From positions 1 to 37,742 of the forward strand of contig CAZSHX010000045.1 in the NCBI GenBank assembly GCA_964606895.1: 37,742 bases of DNA. The letters are read 5' to 3'. Numbering within the stretch: the stretch's first letter is position 1; each line of letters starts with the position of its first letter. The translations under genes were made by a program, and so were the position numbers. This document shows positions 31,720-37,742 of this stretch, piece by piece. The notes under the pieces were generated by a model, which searched no databases, was not told where the DNA came from, and saw nothing but the letters and a program-made list of their open reading frames with translations. This DNA comes from CAZSHX01 sp964606895 (GTDB taxonomy: Bacteria; Bacteroidota; Ignavibacteria; Kapaibacteriales; UBA2268).

Positions 31720-33990
31720 TTGAATAGAATAATTTTAATATTGCTACTAAATTTTTCATTAGTCTGGGGCACTACTGATTTAAAATACGAATCAATGATG
31801 TCAGATTTCTACGGAATTACATCAAGTGTTTCGTGTATAATTTGCTATGGAACGAACGGTATTTTACTTCGTTCCTCTGACTTAGGAAATACCTGGGAGC
31901 AATTGCCATTTTCGCATGATACTGTCACTGTCTTAAAAATAATAAATATTAATGGTGAGTTCTGGGGTATAACTAATAACGGAAATATCATTCATTCTTT
32001 GGCTGAAGGGAAGTATTGGTCGCTAACTGGTACTTCCCATAATTTATACGATTTTCAGTTTTATAAAGACCAAATGTATGCCTTGTCAGATAGTATGATT
32101 ATTTGTTATGATAAAAATGCTACAGAAGTTGAAAAAATTGAATTTAAATTAAAAATTAAACCAACGGAATTAGGAATTTTCAATGGTTATTTCATTTTAC
32201 CGGCAGATACAGGATTAGTCTATGTTCAAAATATAAAAGATAAAAGTGACAAGTCGTATATGGATTTCAAAAATAGTGGACAATGTGAGAACTGTAAAAT
32301 TCCTAATAATTTTCAATGCGGAAATTCCGCTTTTTTTGTATCTTCAGGGGATAACATACTTGAGTCTTCAAGCAATATTAGACAATGGGTTATAATGGCA
32401 AAGAATTTCGGTCTTTTCAGAGTTAATAATAATTCAATATTCACTTTGGCTCAAAAAATATTTTACCCACAGTATATGTTGACAACACCAAGTCTATCAA
32501 AATATGAAAATGGCGGTTATACAACTATAACATCCGATATTGTGAGAAGGTATGTAATAAATCAACCATTTAGTGATTTTAAATTTATTAATGATAGTTT
32601 AATTGTTGCTGTCGGTTCAAATAAGACGATATACAAAAGTTCAAATAAAGGCATATCGTGGGAATTAATATCCAACAAAAGTAGTACTTTTCTAACTTCA
32701 TGGTATAACAAGGATTTCGGAGTAACATTCAAAGAAAAAGGATTGGTTTTTACAACAAGAAACGGTGGAATAACATGGGTACCTCAAAAATTTACTGATA
32801 CTACCATTCAAAAATTCCAGTATGGGAATTATGCCTATGCCGGAAGCGATGGAAGATGTATGATATATTATCCCGATGTTAATGTAATGAATCATAAAAA
32901 TATCATGATTTCAAAAAATTACGGTGAAACTTTTGTTCAGTTGTTTAATGATAGTTTGTATTCCAACTGGAATCCTGTTGATGACATCACAACTGATAAT
33001 GGCAATGTTCATATATATTACTCTTATGGCGATGAATATTATCAATTAAGCCAGGTAATTGTTTTAGACAGTAATTTTCAATTCATAAAAAGGCAATTAA
33101 TGTTCGATTCATTAGTAATTTTACCTAATACTATTAAAAAGATTAATAATTATTATGAATCCTTTGCAGTGTATCACTACCCAAGTAAAAATCCTTACAT
33201 TGATTCATGTGTACTCTATACGATTAAATCAGACGATTGTCTCAACTGGAATAAGGAACATCTGTGCAGGATACAGGGTAATGTGAGATATGTCCTTCGA
33301 TTAAACGATTTTGAATATCTCTTAAGCTTTAGTAAAGATACTACTATTATTGATACTGTTACGAAATACGGATTGATAATAGGCAAATACTTTATAATTA
33401 ATTATAATTCCAAAACTCATGAACAAGATACTCTTTTAAGTAGTTTCAGATATCCACTTCAAAAATTATTAAATTATAATGGTAAAATTTACAATTTCGG
33501 ATGGAAAAGTGTATTCACTTCTGATTTCTCTAATCTTTCAAGATTTTCATGGGATTCAATAAACATTAAACCATATGAATCCATTTTTTTTCTAAAGCAA
33601 TTTGACAATGTATTATACGGTGGTGCATCATTTGGTTCTAAGAAAAATATTATCAAATATATACTACCTACGCAACCGAATGGAATAATAGACCAGACTG
33701 AAATTCGCACTCAGGTCTATGCCTATCCGCCTTATCCTTTGCCGGCTTCAGATATTGTTCGATGCAAAATATATTGGGATTTAAGATATGATATAAAAAA
33801 TTCAAAAATAACTGTTTACGACACATTCGGCAATATTATACCAACTTTTGATGAAATTTACATCAAACCAATTTTAGACTATTCGGGAGAAATTATTTGG
33901 GATTGCCACAACGTTCCTAATGGTATTTATTTGATAGTCTTCAATCATGGCGATGCTAAAAAGGCTATTTCTGTAGTTATTAGCAGATAA
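31720..33990 (+). CDS. Secreted BNR/sortilin-like repeat protein with a T9SS-like C-terminus
   Basis: A 756-residue protein. The only start that keeps the signal peptide (NRIILILLLNFSLVWG) is TTG 31720; upstream there is an in-frame stop, and the first ATG (31795) would remove it. The body carries repeated Asp-box-like units: LLRSSDLGNTWEQL (about 43-56), IYKSSNKGISWELIS, VFTTRNGGITWVPQK and MISKNYGETFVQL, as in BNR, sortilin or photosystem stability (YCF48-like) propellers. The last about 80 residues (YPPYPLPASDIVRCKIYWDL, then SKITVYDTFGNII and NGIYLIVFNHGDAKKAISVV) fit a T9SS type A sorting domain, so it should be secreted to the surface by type IX secretion. Ligand unknown. Confidence 0.8.
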   Translation: MNRIILILLLNFSLVWGTTDLKYESMMSDFYGITSSVSCIICYGTNGILLRSSDLGNTWEQLPFSHDTVTVLKIININGEFWGITNNGNIIHSLAEGKYWSLTGTSHNLYDFQFYKDQMYALSDSMIICYDKNATEVEKIEFKLKIKPTELGIFNGYFILPADTGLVYVQNIKDKSDKSYMDFKNSGQCENCKIPNNFQCGNSAFFVSSGDNILESSSNIRQWVIMAKNFGLFRVNNNSIFTLAQKIFYPQYMLTTPSLSKYENGGYTTITSDIVRRYVINQPFSDFKFINDSLIVAVGSNKTIYKSSNKGISWELISNKSSTFLTSWYNKDFGVTFKEKGLVFTTRNGGITWVPQKFTDTTIQKFQYGNYAYAGSDGRCMIYYPDVNVMNHKNIMISKNYGETFVQLFNDSLYSNWNPVDDITTDNGNVHIYYSYGDEYYQLSQVIVLDSNFQFIKRQLMFDSLVILPNTIKKINNYYESFAVYHYPSKNPYIDSCVLYTIKSDDCLNWNKEHLCRIQGNVRYVLRLNDFEYLLSFSKDTTIIDTVTKYGLIIGKYFIINYNSKTHEQDTLLSSFRYPLQKLLNYNGKIYNFGWKSVFTSDFSNLSRFSWDSINIKPYESIFFLKQFDNVLYGGASFGSKKNIIKYILPTQPNGIIDQTEIRTQVYAYPPYPLPASDIVRCKIYWDLRYDIKNSKITVYDTFGNIIPTFDEIYIKPILDYSGEIIWDCHNVPNGIYLIVFNHGDAKKAISVVISR

Positions 33991-34317
33991 GCAACTAATC
34001 AAACCTAATTTTTTCCTATTTCTTAGTAGTGCCCCGTTTATGATTATAATACTATTTTAAAGAATATGCTTGAAACGTATTCATCTGCTCCCTAATTCAG
34101 CGTGGGGCATATTGAAAAAAGAAAAATTATGCCACATCAATAGATTCCTAAAAATAAATTTAGGCAAACCTAAAAATAATTGAAATTATTTTAAAATATT
34201 TTCAATTCCAAGTACGTTTAAATAAGTTGTTATTCTACGTATGTTTTGAATAAGTAAGTTTTTCGTAAAATAAATGAAATTTAGTATTTGTTTTTGTAAC
34301 TATTTTAGGAGTAGCTG
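33991..34317. other. AT-rich intergenic region with small palindromes
   Basis: No gene. CCTAAA-AATAAA-TTTAGG (34147-34164) and a 28 bp near-perfect palindrome ATTGAAATTATTTTAAAATA continuing to 34206 (34179-34206, one mismatched pair) stand 110-170 bp before the next start. The ribosome site AGGAG (34307-34311) precedes the ATG at 34318 by six bases. The palindromes may be regulatory or may end the upstream transcript. Confidence 0.45.
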
Positions 34318-35070
34318 ATGAAGAGTAAAATTCACATTAATTCAATTATTTATTCTGTGATTATTGGTCTGGTGATAATCTGCGGTTTTGCCTTTATAAC
34401 AGGTGCAAAATTTGCTACAGCACTTTTTCCCGAAATGGCACTTCTTGCCGGTTTCATTATTACCGGCTTTATTGTCGGATATTCAAGCAAAGGTGTTACG
34501 ATTATTGAGCCCGGTATCGGAGCAGTGATTGTTTCAGTCCTAACATATTTTTTAATTCCTTTGTTTGGAATTGAAACTTTTAAACACATCTGGCTAACTG
34601 ACTGGATTTTACTTTACTTAAATGGGTTTGTTCTTTCTTTTGTCGGAGCATGGCTTGGAGAACTGCTTCAGCATGGTGATATAACCGAGCACCTCGAAGG
34701 TGATGCTATCCATTGGAATTGGGTTATTGCCGGTACAATTACGGGTATTACTGTAAGTATCTTTATAGTAAACCTTTTAACGATTATGTTCGGTCCGAAT
34801 CCTGCTGAGTTTCTTGTGCCCTATTTCTTATCTTTACTAATTGCAGGACTTGTTATCGGCTGGAAATCGCCGGGTGTTACGATACGTGAGGCTGGAATAT
34901 CGGGATTTCTTACTATAACTTTAGCTTTCGATATCGTCAGAATTACATTAATTACCGATGCGGAAATCGGTTGGGAATACATCGTTTTCGGTGGTATTCT
35001 TGGGACTGTTGTTTCGCTAATCGGTGCATGGATTGGCGAAAAAATTCAGGCAAGAGCTGAAAGCAAATAA
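34318..35070 (+). CDS. Internally duplicated polytopic membrane protein
   Basis: A 250-residue membrane protein with about seven or eight helices in two similar halves. Residues 43-118 and about 172-244 match: GYSSKGVTIIEPGIGA versus GWKSPGVTIREAGISG, and FVGAWLGELLQ versus LIGAWIGEKIQ. The charged linker between them (119-135) carries HGDITEHLEGDA. This is a small fused tandem repeat, as in transporters or channels with inverted or duplicated topology. The family name is not recognised. A terminator follows its stop, and the Rhesus-type ammonium channel lies convergent behind it. It has its own strong ribosome site, so it is probably monocistronic. Confidence 0.6.
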   Translation: MKSKIHINSIIYSVIIGLVIICGFAFITGAKFATALFPEMALLAGFIITGFIVGYSSKGVTIIEPGIGAVIVSVLTYFLIPLFGIETFKHIWLTDWILLYLNGFVLSFVGAWLGELLQHGDITEHLEGDAIHWNWVIAGTITGITVSIFIVNLLTIMFGPNPAEFLVPYFLSLLIAGLVIGWKSPGVTIREAGISGFLTITLAFDIVRITLITDAEIGWEYIVFGGILGTVVSLIGAWIGEKIQARAESK

Positions 35071-35090
35071 TCGGGTTTTGAAATATTTAG

Positions 35091-35135
35091 GTGAAGAATC
35101 TATAATTCTCTGAATCATAGATTCTTCACTTTTTT
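35091..35135 (+). terminator. Rho-independent terminator between convergent genes
   Basis: GTGAAGAATCTAT (35091-35103) pairs perfectly over 13 bp with ATAGATTCTTCAC (35117-35129) around a 13-base loop and is followed by six T residues. It ends the transcript of the membrane protein gene on the plus strand. On the minus strand no T-run follows the stem, so for the ammonium channel gene it would be weak. Confidence 0.9.
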
Positions 35136-35142
35136 AATTTAA

Positions 35143-36321
35143 TTATGACTCATATTCTGCATCAAGAAACTCTTCTGCATCATTGTACGGCTGTTTGCTT
35201 GTACCGAACAATCCAATGAGTTTACCCGAAATCAAACCGCCTGCAAACGCTATTATCACTGTAATTATAATTCCAGTCATCTGATAGGAAACATTAATTC
35301 CATTAACAATGAACAGTGCGGCAAAACCGCCAAGTAAGCCCGGGAATCCATGAAGATTCGAAACACCGCAGGTATCAACAAGTCTCAATGTCTTTTGCAT
35401 TTTTGGCTGTGTTGCGGCAAATCCAAATGTCGAAATTGTTCCTGCAAGCAATCCGATAACGATGGCTGAAAACGGGCTTGAATGGTCGCAAGTTGACCCG
35501 ATTGCAACACCGCCTGCCAATGAGGCATTTGCAATATCGGCAATACTGATTTTACCGCGTTTTACTGTAGAAATAATATAAGCGGCAATTGTTGAGCCGC
35601 AAAGTGCCAATATCACGTTAATTACAGTATCGGGAATCATTTCGGGGCGTACCAAAGCACTGCAGAAACTGGGCCAGAACACCCACAGAACCATACTTCC
35701 AAGCATTGAATATCTGTCGCTGGTAGCATCGGCTTCGATTGGAATATCCATTTGAGCAGAGCTGGTATTGAAATACGAAGCAGACAAGCCGAAAATTGCT
35801 CCGAAAGCGTGAATAACTATTGACCCGCCTGTATCGGCAAATCCTCCGACGGGGATAAGAATCGTTGCACCGTTAATAACAATAAACTCATTAGCCATGT
35901 ACGAAATAACGAACAACACACCAAGAATCAGGTACTGGTGCATCTTCAGCCTTCCGAGCACGGCACCTGCAGTGATTAGCAAACTTGCCGCCGCAAATTC
36001 CGAGAATATTAATTTTTCAATCGGAACGGCAGAAATTCTCAGAATGCTCCATCCGCTCAAAATGTAGTAAGTCGGGATGGCGATACTGACAAGCAAAAAG
36101 GTAGCCGTCAGTGCCGAACGTCCGTATTTTTTAACGAAAACCATGAGAAATCCGAAACCGAGGATGAGCATCGCCATGATATGAATTGCCCGTTCATATT
36201 TCTGGACGTTCAAGACAGCCGACATAGTGTTGCTGTTCGTGGCTTCCTCAGCCAATAGCGACAATCCGAAAGGGACCAGAAGCAAAAAAGTAACCAGCCC
36301 AAATTTTTTCAAAAAAGACAT
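35143..36321 (-). CDS. Rhesus (Rh50)-type ammonium channel
   Basis: A 392-residue polytopic protein with an N-terminal hydrophobic leader and 11 membrane helices. The twin histidines of the channel pore are visible: H171 in DTGGSIVIHAFGAIFG and H324 in DTCGVSNLHGFPGLLGG. The DxGGSxxIHxFGA and DTCGVxNLHGxPG phrases are those of Rhesus-type proteins (human RhCG, Nitrosomonas Rh50) rather than bacterial AmtB. It should conduct NH3 or ammonium, possibly also CO2. No glnK gene, the usual AmtB partner, is beside it, which fits the Rh type. The long upstream leader contains a stem at 36389-36418. Confidence 0.9.
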   Translation of the reverse strand: MSFLKKFGLVTFLLLVPFGLSLLAEEATNSNTMSAVLNVQKYERAIHIMAMLILGFGFLMVFVKKYGRSALTATFLLVSIAIPTYYILSGWSILRISAVPIEKLIFSEFAAASLLITAGAVLGRLKMHQYLILGVLFVISYMANEFIVINGATILIPVGGFADTGGSIVIHAFGAIFGLSASYFNTSSAQMDIPIEADATSDRYSMLGSMVLWVFWPSFCSALVRPEMIPDTVINVILALCGSTIAAYIISTVKRGKISIADIANASLAGGVAIGSTCDHSSPFSAIVIGLLAGTISTFGFAATQPKMQKTLRLVDTCGVSNLHGFPGLLGGFAALFIVNGINVSYQMTGIIITVIIAFAGGLISGKLIGLFGTSKQPYNDAEEFLDAEYES

Positions 36322-36621
36322 GAATAAATCCTTCCTAACCTGTTAATAAAAGAACAAATTTTATAAGAGTCTGCCCTGTTTTGGCTGTTTGCGGGAACAC
36401 ACACACAGGAAACCGCAACCAAGTACTCTAAAAAACTTACAAAATTACGAAGAAAATAAGTGATTCACGTAGAAAATTTAGGTGATATGCGGAAAATTTC
36501 AGTAATTGTAATGCAGAAGGCAAAGAATGTTAGTGGTTTGTGGGTGGTTTGCTTTGGTTTTCGATTTAAGATTGGGAAGTTAATGGTATTTTTCCTTCCA
36601 AAAATATTTATTTGAGAAAAA
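36322..36621 (-). other. Leader of the Rh-type gene and intergenic spacer
   Basis: No gene. In the upstream leader of the Rh-type gene TTGCGG (36389-36394) pairs with CCGCAA (36413-36418) across a loop with an AC repeat (ACACACACAC). This may be an attenuator-like hairpin but has no T-run; most likely just a small stem. The remainder is unremarkable. Confidence 0.35.
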
Positions 36622-37134
36622 CTATTTTAAAAAAGCTTGAACGGTTAACCATTTCGGGTCCTTATTGATTTCATAACCAAAGCCACGAACAAGCCCTTCC
36701 TTGTCTATCTGAGTCTGTAAGTATTGATGAACTTTTTCAGGTTCATCCAGATACACATAAATATCAAGAAATGTATCATTAAATATATGTCCGATATAAT
36801 GGGCAACTGCTATTTTTTGTATTTCAGCTAATAATTCATCTTCAAGCTTGTAAGCAATTGAAGATTCAATATCTTTAGGCAAATCATTTTCAAATAAATT
36901 TTCCAAATTAAGTGCTATCATAATTTTTAGACACCAAGGATATTCTGCTTTCTTGCTGAAATCTTTATAAGCTACATTGAATGTCCCAACAATTGGTTTA
37001 TTATCTAAAATTGCATCTAAAATGACGAATTTCTCTTTTGGAAATACCTCAATTTTATCGGTTTTATTTCTATGAAAACAACCAAATAGTGATGAAATAA
37101 AAGTTAACATTATTATTATTATTACCTTTCTCAT
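36622..37134 (-). CDS. DUF695-like lipoprotein
   Basis: A 170-residue lipoprotein with lipobox LFGC (Cys19). The rest follows the DUF695 layout: VGTFNVAYKDFSKKAEYPWC (substrate-like first half with a conserved Pro-Trp), LEDELLAEIQKIAVAHYIGH, then an edge strand FLDIYVYLDE and the closing EINKDPKWLTVQAFL, where DPxW is typical. DUF695 proteins have no established function. It is 300 bp from the Rh gene, on the same strand but upstream of it, so it probably has its own promoter. Confidence 0.7.
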   Translation of the reverse strand: MRKVIIIIMLTFISSLFGCFHRNKTDKIEVFPKEKFVILDAILDNKPIVGTFNVAYKDFSKKAEYPWCLKIMIALNLENLFENDLPKDIESSIAYKLEDELLAEIQKIAVAHYIGHIFNDTFLDIYVYLDEPEKVHQYLQTQIDKEGLVRGFGYEINKDPKWLTVQAFLK

Positions 37135-37742
37135 AATTTATAACTCATAATCCATAATTCCCAATCGCTTACCCCGGCACATCCAACCAAACCGTTATGC
37201 TGTTTAAGCTATTTCACGAAACCTTATGGTTCGTTCAACTATGCATTAGCAAAACACTTCTATTTGCTCTAAATTATCTATGCTTTCTATCGTTCTAAAA
37301 TCCAAATATACCGTAAATATTCAAATATTCCTAAGTATTTCAGAAAGAAAAATAAAATATTATACTGCTTTTTCCCACATTCATTAACCTTATGTTTGGT
37401 ATATTTGTCATTTTTAAAAATATTCAATAATTTTCAGTTATCTCGCTATTTCAATTGAATGAACCGTGATTGAGACAAGCTCATCACTCCCTGAAGCCTC
37501 ATTCAGACATTTTTATCTTATAATATTTATTAGCAAATATTATCTTCGTATAGTATTTGTTTCATGTCCGCATGGGATACAAGATGTGTGCTGGTTATCT
37601 CCATATTCTTGTAATTAGATCTTTGAGGAAGCCTCAAAAGTTACTTTTGATTGTCATTAACTTAGAAAAGGGGAATGACAAGAATAGAATTGGGTCACAG
37701 AAAATAATTGGGGATTAAGAGTTAAATTTGTAGGATAAGAAT
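37135..37742. other. Gene-free right edge of the window
   Basis: No coding frame or RNA gene recognised. A 9 bp perfect inverted repeat ATAATATTT / AAATATTAT (37520-37543, loop ATTAGC) and short words such as CGAAACCTTATGGTTCG at about 37217 are present. This last word has partial symmetry. The region may continue into a gene beyond the window. Confidence 0.5.

Noticed and set aside
31795..33990. ATG start for the propeller protein
   Set aside because: This would remove the signal peptide, which is clear when the TTG at 31720 is used.
37135..37742. tRNA or small RNA gene at the right edge
   Set aside because: No cloverleaf arms or conserved T-loop word seen.

Overview
The window comes from the chromosome of an AT-rich, Gram-negative bacterium of the FCB group (Bacteroidota / Chlorobiota / Ignavibacteria / Kapabacteria type). 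The evidence is C-terminal domains resembling type IX secretion (T9SS) sorting signals, many short lipobox lipoproteins, mostly weak Shine-Dalgarno sites, a membrane-anchored heterodisulfide-reductase-like FeS protein, and intergenic palindromic repeats of the kind common in these phyla. The exact lineage cannot be fixed from sequence reading alone.

Layout. 1-1658: a frameshifted DUF4160 gene joined to a DUF2442 gene, inside repeat-rich DNA. 1659-3665: a lipoprotein with DUF4397-like repeats. 3628-10919 (minus strand): two GT-C glycosyltransferases, two cyclophilin lipoproteins, a pair of SMR/EamA-type small transporters, a SixA phosphatase and an LCP-family protein. 11138-12268: mraY, divergent from the LCP gene. 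12339-14852: a lone receiver-domain protein facing the FeS reductase. 15088-18654: a LA_2272-like surface protein, then a minus-strand group of GT4 glycosyltransferase, FemAB-like transferase and YbaK. 18812-25623 (plus strand): manC, metG, hemW, a flavin reductase, a receiver protein and a REC-histidine kinase. 25754-27842: a hypothetical exported protein, two tandem copies of a multi-hairpin repeat, and a decayed gene with a T9SS-like tail. 27843-28994: an OB-fold-like lipoprotein with a PepSY-TM protein. 29085-30494: an aromatic amino acid decarboxylase. 31075-33990: two secreted proteins. 34318-37134: an internally duplicated membrane protein, a Rhesus-type ammonium channel and a DUF695-like lipoprotein.

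How the genes work together. The clearest functional block is cell-envelope glycan biology. LCP, sixA, two 4-TM SMR-like proteins and a GT-C enzyme form one tight operon (gaps 11, 4, 1 and -4 bp). This recalls the ArnE/ArnF + ArnT logic of flipping and transferring a lipid-linked sugar, combined with an LCP enzyme that could ligate a glycopolymer, and it starts back to back with mraY. ManC (GDP-mannose), the GT4 enzyme and the FemAB-like transferase fit the same theme. I regard this operon as the best candidate for an undescribed system; the assigned biochemistry is inference.

Non-coding structure is also notable. A family of about 330-345 bp elements is built from short palindromes with three-base loops at about 50-52 bp spacing. 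There are a 147 bp hairpin element, four tandem 21 bp repeats, a possible structured RNA at 1318-1437 and two clear terminators. No tRNA, rRNA or CRISPR was seen.
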